A program made the translations under genes and the position numbers. Shown here in pieces: positions 1 through 8,066 of a stretch of 50,206 nucleotides of DNA; position 1 is the stretch's first letter; each line of letters begins with the position of its first letter. The notes below the pieces were generated by a model. It saw only the letters and a list, made by a program, of their open reading frames with translations, ran no database searches and was not told the origin of the DNA. Source of the stretch: Moorena sp. SS36440bin_2 (lineage in GTDB: Bacteria > Cyanobacteriota > Cyanobacteriia > Cyanobacteriales > Coleofasciculaceae). The DNA lies in assembly GCA_011524395.1 (NCBI GenBank), contig WTKN01000230.1, positions 1-50,206 of the forward strand, given 5' to 3'.

Positions 1-183
1 ATTAAAAGCTGACTAGATCAGGCTTTGATACCAATTATCCTCAGAGAGGTAATGGAGGTTTTTGATGGCCCTTACTTTATTAATCACTCCGAAATCCAAT
101 TTTTACGCAGTTTTCTATAAAGTTTGGCTGAGGGGTTGACATGAGCCATTAAAAGCTGACTAGATCAGGCTTTGATGCCAATT
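1..183. repeat. 36-bp direct repeat, two copies
   Basis: A 36-bp segment beginning ATTAAAAGCTGACTAGATCA occurs at 1-36 and again at 148-183 with one difference. The first copy touches the window edge, so the unit may extend further left. The sequence following each copy differs. No coding sequence is seen between the copies. It may be a dispersed repeat or the remnant of a duplication; its function is unknown. Confidence 0.7.
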
Positions 184-284
184 CTCATCAGAATTGATCA
201 ACTCATTGACCCTCCTGTGATTTTATGAAAGCTCAAACCCTTATAACTACGTCCAAGGTCGGCCCAAAACAGCATGTATCTTTT

Positions 285-333
285 AGGTGCGACCCGTGGC
301 GAATTTAATAATTAGATGCGGAAAGAGCACCGA
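285..333. repeat. Palindromic intergenic repeat, family A copy 1
   Basis: It starts AGGTGCGACCCGTGGCGAAT and ends in GAGCACC, so the ends can pair. Related segments with the same GGTGCG arm, AATTTAATT core and GCGCACC end are at 12009-12058, 17300-17347 and, inverted, 22152-22194. All four lie between genes. The family looks like a small non-autonomous palindromic repeat. Confidence 0.5.
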
Positions 334-908
334 TTAAGTAACAGATGGGCTGAACATATTCCCAGTAATGGTTTTGGCTTGCATCTCCCTCCAGGGCTAC
401 TTTCACAATCGGATTTAGTATCAGATGTTGATTTGCCTTGCTCATGACCATTGATCACGAATCCTTGTCCAATAGACCTCTTGCATAAGTCTGATCAAAC
501 CTGGGTGTTGACAAGGCAAAAGCCATGCATGGCTATTGGGATGCATGGCTAGATTTTGATTTCATATTTATTTTTACAAGAAGTTTAATTAGTGATCAGG
601 GTAGTTTCCAACTTTTATGACAAAGGTACATGCCTGGGGCTTACAAGGGTACGTTTTTAATATTTCTGGAGCTACTGCCTTAAAATTGAGAATTAATCAT
701 GCCTAAGAGTCAAGCTGTCATCAGTAGGGATGGCTGATTCAAATCAAATCCTTACCTGGCTTGGGCTTCAGCTGCAATAATCCAGGTAGTAGGATGGTCA
801 ACATTGCGCCAAAGGGGTAATGGCTCCCCATCATATAGTTATGGAATATAAGCTATGACTGATTCCCCCATACCTTACAAGGACGGGCGTTGAATAGTAA
901 CCAGCAAA

Positions 909-1064
909 ATGCCTCATTTAACCAAACCCCAAGCTGTAGTCTTGAGCATGGCTCGCAATGGGTACGCTATCCCCATTGTTGCGGGTTATCAACCGTATCA
1001 GCTTTTCTGGCACAACGTTGATTCAAAACACATTTGTTACAAATATTTTTTAAATATGCTATAA
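909..1064 (+). pseudogene. Possible 5' remnant of a DDE transposase gene
   Basis: A 51-codon frame opens with ATG at 909 and ends with TAA at 1062-1064. Its first 15 residues read MPHLTKPQAVVLSMA, which resembles the amino terminus of cyanobacterial IS701/IS4-like transposases (MPxLxKPQAxVLAMW, from memory). The remaining residues do not look like a transposase. If correct, only the very start of the gene survives. The alternative is a chance match in decayed DNA. Confidence 0.3.
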
Positions 1065-1093
1065 TATAAATTTTTTTGTGCTATAGTATAAGA

Positions 1094-1160
1094 GTGGGCG
1101 CTGAGACGCCCAGAGTCAAGAGCTAGCCCGGGAACCGTCTAATCTCTACGGGCTAGCTCT
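1094..1160 (+). promoter_or_regulatory. Two stacked hairpins in the leader of a small gene
   Basis: The first hairpin is GGGCG/CGCCC near 1095-1111. The second is a perfect 12-bp inverted repeat, AGAGCTAGCCCG at 1119-1130 and CGGGCTAGCTCT at 1149-1160, with an 18-nt loop. An AAGGAG ribosome site (1174-1179) and the ATG at 1188 follow. The position suggests a structured 5' leader or attenuator for the 64-aa protein. There is no T-run after the second stem, so a simple terminator is unlikely. Confidence 0.55.
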
Positions 1161-1187
1161 GGCTCCCCTATAAAAGGAGATACTTTA

Positions 1188-1382
1188 ATGATGACCTATT
1201 CTGAACGCCTTCATCCGTGGGTGGTCATTCGGTTATTACCACAAATGCAGCGAGTTGTTGTTGCTCGCTTTCGCAATCGGTCGGATGCGGAAGGACATTT
1301 ATGGGCTCTGAAACGATTGATGCCGGATGCGGAATTTATAATTGTTTTCGATGTTGGTTATCGGATTGATGAGGAATCGTAG
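1188..1382 (+). CDS. Small conserved hypothetical protein (64 aa)
   Basis: This short protein has a close relative in the window, the 71-aa product at 12160-12375. The shared pattern is PWxxxRLLPxxQRxxVARFxNRxDAxxHLxxLxRxMPxAxFxxVFD, covering about residues 10-56. Conservation of the pattern despite divergent ends argues that both are real genes. The ribosome site AAGGAG lies 8 nt before the ATG at 1188; a second ATG follows directly. No membrane segment or signal peptide is seen. The basic, aromatic, compact fold could bind nucleic acid or protein, but the function is unknown. It stands alone behind a structured leader. Confidence 0.75.
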   Translation: MMTYSERLHPWVVIRLLPQMQRVVVARFRNRSDAEGHLWALKRLMPDAEFIIVFDVGYRIDEES

Positions 1383-1742
1383 AGGGTAAATCTCATATAG
1401 CGGTTTGGGACTTAAATCAGGATTGGATTTCATGATCGATTTTAAAATGCTATTGCTATCAATACTTAATCCAATTCTCAGATATCACTCACCTTGGTTT
1501 CATGTTATGCCCTCACCCTAAGGTTAGGGATTCCAGCCACAGCACCTGATGCTGGGGTTGATAAGAAGCCCACACTAACAATGCTAGGAAGGTTTGAGTA
1601 GGTTATAGCACTACGCATTAAGGTGTTTGACATTGATACAAGCAGCAAAAGCTATTGTAGTAAACTGTTGCCTTTTGTATGCAAGTCTCTTGCCTTACGC
1701 GTAGCGCTATACCAGTGATATCTAGGCAGGGAAAGTAGGATT
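1383..1742. other. Intergenic stretch with a dispersed repeat
   Basis: No gene is seen. TATAGCGGTTT, the arm of the inverted repeat at 3060-3187, occurs near 1397. The main content is a 108-bp repeat with near-perfect terminal inverted repeats at 1604-1711, described separately. Confidence 0.5.
1604..1711. repeat. 108-bp MITE-like repeat, copy 1
   Basis: The ends are TATAGCACTACGC and GCGTAGCGCTATA, a 13-bp inverted repeat with one mismatch. A second copy at 42753-42859 matches along most of its length in the same orientation, including AAGGTGTTTGA and GCAAAAGCT. The inner part holds TTGCCTTTTGT-type heptamers, whose number varies between the copies. No coding capacity. It is best read as a small non-autonomous element. 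Confidence 0.65.
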
Positions 1743-3006
1743 ATGAATAAATTACTTAAAATAGCCCTCAGCACTACTTCCTTAGTCGGGCTGTGTTTGA
1801 TGGCACTAGTTGTACAAGCCGGTAGCTGGGATAATTTCAAACTCCGTTACTTCCATCTCACTGGCTATCTCCACAACCAAGACCAAGAAATCACTGACCT
1901 CCAAAAACAAAACCTTAATCCAGCCAAAGTCACTCGCATTAATTTAACGGAACTCCTCAATGGTGGTCCCCCAAAAGACGGTATTCCTAGTATCGATAAT
2001 CCTAAGTTTGATACGGCTACAACCACACCATTTTCTAAAACAGAAACTGTGATTGGTGTGGTAATTAATGGAGAAGCCAAAGCCTATCCTTTCGGGATCA
2101 TGAATTGGCATGAATTGGTCAATGACACAGTCGGTGGAGTTAATGTTAGTCTATCCTATTGTCCCCTTTGTGATACTATAGTTGCCTTTAATCGCAGCAA
2201 TACAACCTACGGTGTTTCAGGCAAACTTTATCAAAGTTGCCTAGTCATGTATGACCGTGCCGATGATACCCTTTACTCTCAACCTTGGGGGATGGGTATT
2301 ATTGGTGCTAAAGTCAATCGTAATCTTAAAACAATTCCCGCTATCAAAACTACTCTTGGCGCTTGGTTAAGCAAGTATCCCAACAGTAAAATTCTATCCA
2401 CTGACACAGGTCATAACCGGGATTACTTCAGTTATCCCTATGGTAGTTACTATACCGATAAGCGAATTATTTTTCCAGTCAGAAATCAACAACGACTTAC
2501 GCTTCTTGATGCAGTCGCTCATGGGGAGGGGCTGTGTGCGGAACTTGTTTCCGCACCTTGTAAGCCCCGTGGAAACCACGGCAGTCGCTCATGGTTAGAA
2601 GTTACCGTAAGACAGTTGAGCCTTAATCAATAAGTTTTACCCCTTTTCTGCATAGCCTACCAACCATAAAGGCTCAACTGTCTAAGGTTTCGTCTCCGGG
2701 GGGACCCCCAAGACCGCGCTGCCTTCCCAAGACCGCGCTGCATCGCTTCATCCCAAAGCTATTGTTAGCTATGTGTGGGAAGCGGATCAACAAACCCCTA
2801 AAAACCAATTTTCTGGGGCTAGCTATCAATTTGTCCATGATCAATTAAAAAAAATGGGCGAAAAAGTTGTAGAATTCAATGATCGTCCAATTAGAGCACG
2901 TTGGGATAGCCAACTTCAAACTGTATTAGTAGAAGAATTCGATGGCACTCCCATCCCCAGTTCTACAGCTTTTGCCTTTGTGTATCCAGCTTACTTTGGT
3001 AAATAA
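1743..3006 (+). pseudogene. DUF3179 domain protein gene, interrupted by a 238-bp insertion
   Basis: The reading frame starts at 1743 with a signal peptide (hydrophobic residues about 5-26, VQAGS). It runs through a DUF3179 domain with GVVINGEAKAYPFGIMNWHE, the CPLCDT motif, and GKLYQSCLVMYDR. At codon CTT 2502-2504 it enters an inserted element and stops at 2633. The rest of the domain resumes at 2750 in another frame (HPKAIVSYVWEAD to AYFGK, stop 3004-3006). Removing 2506-2749 joins RNQQRLTL to HPKAIVS in frame. DUF3179 proteins are exported proteins of unknown function. The present gene would give a C-terminally truncated 296-aa product ending in element-encoded residues. Confidence 0.85.
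2506..2743. mobile_element. 238-bp non-autonomous element inserted in DUF3179, 6-bp target duplication
   Basis: CGCTTC is present at 2500-2505 and 2744-2749, directly flanking the insert. The ends are weakly inverted (ATGCAGTCGC near the left, GCGCTGCAT at the right). Inside are a direct repeat GCAGTCGCTCATGG (2511-2524, 2580-2593), a perfect 15-bp hairpin (2610-2624 with 2669-2683) and a GTTTCGTCTCCGGGGG tract. A related copy lies in opposite orientation near 16990-17260. There is no ORF for a transposase, so mobilisation must be in trans. Confidence 0.75.
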
Positions 3007-3059
3007 CCTTACAAACAAGGTACTTCACCCAATTAAAAACTGCAATAAATCATAACTAA

Positions 3060-3187
3060 TATAGCGGTTTCTATCCTAATTAAGTAAACATGATTTTGTC
3101 CCTGTTCCCTGTTCCCTGTTCCCTGCTCCCTGCTCCCTACTCCCTAAAACCTAAAGATTTGTACCTCACCCAATTAAAACCGCTATA
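3060..3187. repeat. Inverted-repeat-bounded segment carrying heptamer repeats
   Basis: TATAGCGGTTT at 3060-3070 and AAACCGCTATA at 3177-3187 form an 11-bp perfect inverted repeat around a run of CCCTGTT/CCCTGCT heptamers (about 3099-3145). The arm also occurs near 1397. The motif GTACCTCACCCAATTAAAA sits just inside the right arm, with a variant at 3020-3040. This looks like a palindromic repeat that contains a short tandemly repeated (STRR) tract. Confidence 0.6.
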
Positions 3188-3190
3188 ACC

Positions 3191-3955
3191 ATGACTAATA
3201 ACCACAATATCTTAGTAATTATCCCTGTTCTCAATGAAGAAACCACTATCACTGGGGTGATTAAGTCTCTTCAATCCTATAATTTGAACAATATTCGGGT
3301 AGTCGATAATGGCAGCACTGACAACAGTATTATTAAAGCAAAAGAAGCCGGAGCAGAAGTAATTTGTGAGCCTATTCCTGGTTACGGTCGAGCCTGTTGG
3401 CGGGGATTGCAGCAACTAGACCGAGATATTAATTGGATATTATTCTGTGATGGCGATGGGAGTGATGACTTAAGTTATTTACCCCAGTTTCTAGCTGAAC
3501 CGCATAAGTATGACCTAATTTTAGGTAACCGCCGCGCCACAGTAGATGGACGTAAGGCGATGACCCCAGTGCAAAATTTTGGCAACTGGCTGGCTACCTT
3601 ACTAATCGGTTGGGGTTGGGGACACTGCTATCAGGATTTAGGACCATTGCGCCTAATTCGCCGTTCAGCTTTGGATGAAATCCAAATGCAAGATAGAGGA
3701 TTTGGCTGGACAGTAGAAATGCAAGCCCGTGCCATAGAATGTAGTTTGCGAATCTGTGAAATTCCTGTTGGTTACCGTCGCCGACAAGGGGGACGCTCGA
3801 AAATATCTGGTACCCTTTCTGGTAGTGTCCAAGCAGGAACAATAATTTTGATGACTTTAGGTCGTCTATATCTACGTCGCCTTAAGCTTACCCAGGCAGA
3901 TGGCACAATCGGTACAAGTGTTAAAGAGGGAATAGGGAATTTCCATCAATACTAG
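3191..3955 (+). CDS. Glycosyltransferase family 2 protein (dolichol-phosphate mannose synthase-like)
   Basis: The product has a GT-A fold nucleotide-sugar transferase signature: ILVIIPVLNEE (residues 7-17), VVDNGSTDNS (37-46), and the DGDGSDD metal-binding motif (87-93). The later motifs CYQDLGPLRLIRR, GFGWTVEMQARA and PVGYRRRQGGRSKISGT are typical of the DPM1/DPG-synthase branch, which loads a sugar on a polyprenyl phosphate. There is no obvious transmembrane anchor beyond a weak hydrophobic stretch near residue 220. The ATG at 3191 lacks a strong ribosome site. The next gene begins 13 nt after the stop, so the two probably form an operon in which this enzyme could supply lipid-linked sugar to the GT-C-like membrane protein (inference). 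Confidence 0.85.
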   Translation: MTNNHNILVIIPVLNEETTITGVIKSLQSYNLNNIRVVDNGSTDNSIIKAKEAGAEVICEPIPGYGRACWRGLQQLDRDINWILFCDGDGSDDLSYLPQFLAEPHKYDLILGNRRATVDGRKAMTPVQNFGNWLATLLIGWGWGHCYQDLGPLRLIRRSALDEIQMQDRGFGWTVEMQARAIECSLRICEIPVGYRRRQGGRSKISGTLSGSVQAGTIILMTLGRLYLRRLKLTQADGTIGTSVKEGIGNFHQY

Positions 3956-3968
3956 TTTCACATCTCAA

Positions 3969-5540
3969 ATGAAAACGCTATATATATGGCTTAGTTCTCT
4001 ACTCCTGTTGTTAGGTTGTATCTTGATTGTGCCTCATGGGGATTTCCGAGAGGTGGAAGCTGTGCCTCGATTTTGGTTAGGTATCGGTGTAATCAGCTTA
4101 GGTTTTATCTTATCTTGGGGATTAAGCGTCTATACTAGATATCCTGCGAAAGTTGGCAACAGGAAACTTGGGATTTCCCAACAAGCAAAAAGAATTAACA
4201 ACAGAATTAACAAAAACAGTATCAAGACAAGACTTTGGCAACAGGTCTATAAACAATTTACCAAATCTCTTAGTATCAAGTACTTCCGAAAAATCAAAAC
4301 TCAGCACTCAGGACTAAATTTTTGGAGTACTACCATCCTAAGCAGGCTGCTACTGCTACCAATGTATCCTGGAGATGATGTATGGCGCTATCTATGGGAA
4401 GGGTATATTCAAACATTAGGGTTTAGTCCATACCATTTGCCACCTAATGCTGCTGAACTGATTCCCTACCATACCGAATGGTGGTCACTAATCAATCATC
4501 CTACTGTTTCTGCTATCTATCCACCAGTAGCGCAATTGGGTTTCCGGTTATTAGCGCTGATTGACCTTAAGGTTTGGTTGTTCAAAATTGCATTTATCTT
4601 AGCTGACTTATTAATCTGTTGGTTACTCAGTCGTCGATTTGGTTATCAACAGGCAATCTTCTATGCCTGGAATCCTTTGATAATTTACTCCTTTGCTGGT
4701 GGTTCTCATTACGACAGTTGGTTTATTTTACCCCTAGTTGCAGCTTGGTTAGTGGTTGACCGAAAAACAGAGAATTTAAGGCAGACAGAAATAAAAGAAA
4801 TAGAGGAAAGATTGGACAGTGGGACAGTAGCAGAAGGCTCCTCATTTACTAACCCCTTGATGTGTTCATCAGATCACTCCCTGACTTGGTGGCACTGGAT
4901 TGCTTCGGCTTTGCTGGTAGGAATTAGTATGGCAGTGAAGTGGATGTCTTTGCCAATTTTAGGCTTTCTGACCTGGCAAGCTTTCCGAAAAGTAGGGGTA
5001 AAACTAGCAATAGTAGTGCTATTGTGCGGTTTCTTACCTTTTGGCATCACTGCTCTCCAATTTTGCTCTCATGGAGAATGTCCTTTGATTCCTACTGGAT
5101 CAGTGTTTGTATCCCATGGTCGCAGTGCTGAATTGATTCCTTATATTGTTAGCGAATATTGGGAACCCTCTCGCTGGGTTAATTGGATTTATGCTTTTCC
5201 CCTGGGGTTAACGGTAAGTTGGCTAATTTTGCGATCGCGCAATTTTCAACAATTCACAGAATGGTACTTTTTTTTCCTACTAATCCTATCTCCGATTATC
5301 CATGCTTGGTACTTCACTTGGATAATTCCTTTTGCTGTTCCTTCTATAAATCTGGGAGTACGTTTAGTCAGTATCTCTACTTTTATTTACTTTGTACTTC
5401 AGCATCGCATGGCTTTAGGTAACTACAGCTGGTATCTAACTCCTCAGGAGCGATTGTGGTTATGGTTACCCTTTGTTTTGGGTTGGTTTTGGACTCATTA
5501 CCGCAATCCTAATGTTGCTCTCAACCAAAACTCAGATTGA
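3969..5540 (+). CDS. Polytopic membrane protein, GT-C type mannosyltransferase-like
   Basis: The 523-aa protein has about ten hydrophobic segments. After the first two helices a basic loop (residues 55-115) is followed by LPMYPGDDVWRYLWEGYIQ. The acidic pair in this loop fits the catalytic loop of GT-C enzymes that use polyprenyl-phosphate sugars. FSPYHLPPNAAEL and INHPTVSAIYPPVAQ are also typical of the GT87/DUF2029-like group. A polar loop near residues 265-305 looks variable. The gene follows a GT2 gene by 13 nt, which supports a shared pathway for surface glycan or glycolipid assembly at the cytoplasmic membrane. The acceptor is unknown. Confidence 0.75.
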   Translation: MKTLYIWLSSLLLLLGCILIVPHGDFREVEAVPRFWLGIGVISLGFILSWGLSVYTRYPAKVGNRKLGISQQAKRINNRINKNSIKTRLWQQVYKQFTKSLSIKYFRKIKTQHSGLNFWSTTILSRLLLLPMYPGDDVWRYLWEGYIQTLGFSPYHLPPNAAELIPYHTEWWSLINHPTVSAIYPPVAQLGFRLLALIDLKVWLFKIAFILADLLICWLLSRRFGYQQAIFYAWNPLIIYSFAGGSHYDSWFILPLVAAWLVVDRKTENLRQTEIKEIEERLDSGTVAEGSSFTNPLMCSSDHSLTWWHWIASALLVGISMAVKWMSLPILGFLTWQAFRKVGVKLAIVVLLCGFLPFGITALQFCSHGECPLIPTGSVFVSHGRSAELIPYIVSEYWEPSRWVNWIYAFPLGLTVSWLILRSRNFQQFTEWYFFFLLILSPIIHAWYFTWIIPFAVPSINLGVRLVSISTFIYFVLQHRMALGNYSWYLTPQERLWLWLPFVLGWFWTHYRNPNVALNQNSD

Positions 5541-5600
5541 TTAGCTTTAATCAAAATTGCCTAGGTTAAGCATATTATCGGCTAAGTCATCTGAAGTACT

Positions 5601-6452
5601 ATGAATACATCCAAGAGATTACTAACCCTAGTTCCAACCCTGATTATTCTGACAAGTTGTACACTTTCCTTACCGATAAATCAAGCACCAGCACAAGAGT
5701 CTGAAGTACAAGTAAATAGAGGTACTGACACGACTCTATTGAATTATGATGACTATGCTACTGTCTTAAAAACCCATGTCAACAATAAAGCGCTAGTTAA
5801 TTACCAAGAATTGCAGAAAATTCCAGAGCAGCTGGAGACGTTTAATACCTCCTTAGGTGCTGTTGAACCTAGCACCTATCAGTCTTGGGATGAAGCAGAA
5901 AAGATTGCTTTCTTGATAAATGCTTACAACTCCTTTACTCTAGAATCAATTATTGATCAAAGCCCGCTCAAAAAGAGTATTCGGGACATTAAAGGAGTCT
6001 GGAAAGGACGCGAATTCAATATTGCTGGAGAATCTAAAACCTTAGATAATATCGAACACAAGACACTGCGAACGCAATTCAACGAGCCCCGAATTCATAT
6101 GGCTTTAGTTTGCGCCGCTATCAGTTGTCCTCCCTTAAGAAAGGAACCATATACTGGGGAAAAACTCGATCAGCAACTGGATGACCAGACACAGAAATTT
6201 ATAGTTAGTCCCCATGGCTTTCGTATTGACCGTCAAAAACGTACCGTATATCTTTCTTCCATCTTTAAGTGGTTTGGGGAAGATTGGAAAGAAACCTATG
6301 GTATCGATGACAAATTTACTGGTAACGCCAATCAACGGGCGGTGTTAAACTTTATCAGTGACTACCTTAGTCCAGAGGATCAGGAGTATCTTGAGCAGGG
6401 TAATTACAAGATAAAATATCTGAACTATGATTGGTCTTTAAATAAACAATAA
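5601..6452 (+). CDS. DUF547 domain-containing lipoprotein
   Basis: The N-terminus is a lipoprotein signal: basic residues, a hydrophobic run, then the lipobox LTSC with Cys20. The rest is a DUF547 domain, with VNYQELQKIPEQLETF, KIAFLINAYNSFTLESII, the RGVWKGREF-like region (IKGVWKGREFNIAG), HKTLRTQFNEPRIHMALVCAAISCPPL, and a C-terminal SSIFKWFGEDW. DUF547 proteins are widespread and biochemically undefined; the conserved Asn, His and Cys residues have prompted suggestions of an enzyme. The gene lies 60 nt after the GT-C gene on the same strand, so co-transcription is possible. The length of 283 aa is usual for the family. Confidence 0.85.
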   Translation: MNTSKRLLTLVPTLIILTSCTLSLPINQAPAQESEVQVNRGTDTTLLNYDDYATVLKTHVNNKALVNYQELQKIPEQLETFNTSLGAVEPSTYQSWDEAEKIAFLINAYNSFTLESIIDQSPLKKSIRDIKGVWKGREFNIAGESKTLDNIEHKTLRTQFNEPRIHMALVCAAISCPPLRKEPYTGEKLDQQLDDQTQKFIVSPHGFRIDRQKRTVYLSSIFKWFGEDWKETYGIDDKFTGNANQRAVLNFISDYLSPEDQEYLEQGNYKIKYLNYDWSLNKQ

Positions 6453-6548
6453 CTAATTAACCATAACCAACAACAATAACCAATTAAGCATAACTAGCTT
6501 GATTAATTGATTATTATAGGGATACGTTTAGGAATTATGATAATTTTT

Positions 6549-6593
6549 GTTCCCTGTTCCCAGATCCGCTGTTCCCAGATCCGCTGTTCCCTT
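6549..6593. repeat. Short tandem repeat tract (GTTCCC/AGATCCGCT)
   Basis: The unit GTTCCCAGATCCGCT is repeated twice and flanked by CTGTTCCC heptamers. It resembles the heptamer tract at 3099-3145 and is a typical cyanobacterial STRR. It lies between the convergent DUF547 and argJ genes. Confidence 0.6.
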
Positions 6594-6656
6594 TGCTATA
6601 AGGATTTGTTATGGTTTATTATTGATTGTTTAAAACGTCTTTGACGACAAGGCTAA

Positions 6657-7898
6657 TCAAGTGGTATATTCCGCGTTAATCTTGACATAGTCATAACTCA
6701 AATCACAACCCCAAGCCTGACCAACACCATGACCATTGCCCACATTAACCTGAATTAAAACTGTATCTTCTTTAAGATAAGCACCAGCAGCAGCCTGCTT
6801 GAGATAATCACTAGCCTGTTGACGGTCAAACCCTAAGGGTTGACCATTGTCCATTAGCAAGACATCCCCTAACTGAATCCGCAGGTTTTCTTGCTCAAAG
6901 GGTACTCCTGCACGGCCAGCGGCTGCAGCAATTCTGCCCCAGTTTGGGTCTCGTCCAAAGATAGCAGACTTCACCAAAGATGACCCAACAATGGTCTTAG
7001 CAATTTGACGAGCGCCTTTATCATCCGGTGCGCCAGTCACTTGGACTTCAATCAAACAGGTTGCCCCTTCTCCATCCCGTGCGATCGCTTTTGCCAAATG
7101 CTGACAGACTGCTGTGAGCATCCCCTCCAACTTCACAGCTGCTGGTCCGATTTCTGTAATCGCTGATGTTCGGGACTGACCATTAGTCAAGGCAATTAGA
7201 GTGTCATTGGTGCTGGTATCCCCATCTACCGTAATTTGATTAAAACTTTTATCCGCTGCCCGCTGTAACATCTGTTGCCACAGGGAAGTAGACACTGCAG
7301 CATCACAGGTTACAAATGCTAGCATAGTCGCCATGTTGGGATGAATCATACCAGAGCCCTTAGCAATACCACCTATCCTGACCGGACGGTCATCAATCAT
7401 GGTTTCCAGAGCAATGGATTTAGTGACTAAATCCGTGGTAATAATCGCTTGAGCTGCTGCATCGGAACCAGTTTCTGATGCTTGTGCTACCAATTGGGGA
7501 ATGCCTGACAATAGAGCATCCATCTTGATGCGTTGACCAATCACCCCCGTCGATGCCAACAAAATCGAATTAGGGGAAACATTGAGTGCTTCACCCAAAG
7601 CGTTAGCACTAGCTAGAGCATCTTGCCAACCCTGCTCACCCGTTGCTGCATTGGCTTGTCCAGCATTACACAAAATAGCACGAGCACTAGCTTTAGACTG
7701 TAAGCGTTGACGGCAATAATCTACACAAGCAGCCCGGACATGACTGGTGGTGAACACCCCAGCTGCGATCGCATCCACCTCTGATAATATCAACCCTAAG
7801 TCTGGCTGACCCGAAGGTTTTAAACCTGCGGTAATCCCTGCTGCCTGATAGCCCCTGGGAGCTGTTATCCCACCACTAATCTCTTGCCAGTCCGACAT
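6657..7898 (-). CDS. argJ: Bifunctional glutamate N-acetyltransferase / amino-acid acetyltransferase ArgJ
   Basis: ArgJ transfers acetyl from N-acetylornithine to glutamate, recycling acetyl groups in arginine synthesis. In the bifunctional form it can also acetylate glutamate from acetyl-CoA. The product has the self-cleavage site in KGSGMIHPNMATMLAF; Thr191 becomes the N-terminal nucleophile of the beta chain. Other family blocks are FTTSHVRAACVDYCR, CNAGQANAATGEQG, the TGVIGQ oxyanion region, TVDGDTSTNDT and GRDPNWGRIAAAAGRAGV. The length of 413 aa is standard. Whether it is mono- or bifunctional cannot be told from sequence alone. The gene is monocistronic here and convergent with DUF547; TGCGATCGC-type octamers lie inside it. 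Confidence 0.95.
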   Translation of the reverse strand: MSDWQEISGGITAPRGYQAAGITAGLKPSGQPDLGLILSEVDAIAAGVFTTSHVRAACVDYCRQRLQSKASARAILCNAGQANAATGEQGWQDALASANALGEALNVSPNSILLASTGVIGQRIKMDALLSGIPQLVAQASETGSDAAAQAIITTDLVTKSIALETMIDDRPVRIGGIAKGSGMIHPNMATMLAFVTCDAAVSTSLWQQMLQRAADKSFNQITVDGDTSTNDTLIALTNGQSRTSAITEIGPAAVKLEGMLTAVCQHLAKAIARDGEGATCLIEVQVTGAPDDKGARQIAKTIVGSSLVKSAIFGRDPNWGRIAAAAGRAGVPFEQENLRIQLGDVLLMDNGQPLGFDRQQASDYLKQAAAGAYLKEDTVLIQVNVGNGHGVGQAWGCDLSYDYVKINAEYTT

Positions 7899-8014
7899 GA
7901 TGCCTCCATTTCAACCATAATTCATGCCCGATCCGGGATTATATCAACTCTTATGGACTTACGCACGCTTGCTGATTGATGCGTAGCTTGATGTGTAGCC
8001 GTAATTTCGATAAT

Positions 8015-8066
8015 TGCTTTGAACCTCCCCACTAATCACGAGGGATGGGGATTCCCAGGCACAACC
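8015..8066 (-). ncRNA. Putative tnpB right end / omega RNA 3' scaffold hairpin
   Basis: Immediately past the tnpB stop, read on the minus strand, lies a GGAATCCCCATCCC...GTGGGGAGGTTC hairpin (about 8026-8058). IS200/IS605-type tnpB genes carry their guide-RNA scaffold over the 3' end and right terminus, with such a stem at its end and the guide just beyond. That assignment is from family knowledge. Here only the stem is seen, and the boundary with host DNA is not proven. Confidence 0.45.

Larger units (their letters stand above)
184..1118. other. Long gene-poor stretch with degraded sequence
   Basis: No convincing intact gene is visible here. The stretch holds one member of a palindromic repeat family (about 285-333, AGGTGCG arm and an AATTTAAT core) and a short transposase-like remnant at 909-1064. 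Just before the hairpin leader of the next gene there is an AT-rich run (about 1040-1092) that could hold a promoter. Otherwise I see nothing. Confidence 0.5.

Noticed and set aside
1865-2080. Minus-strand ORF inside DUF3179
   Set aside because: It overlaps a clearly coding plus-strand frame and has no recognisable domain.
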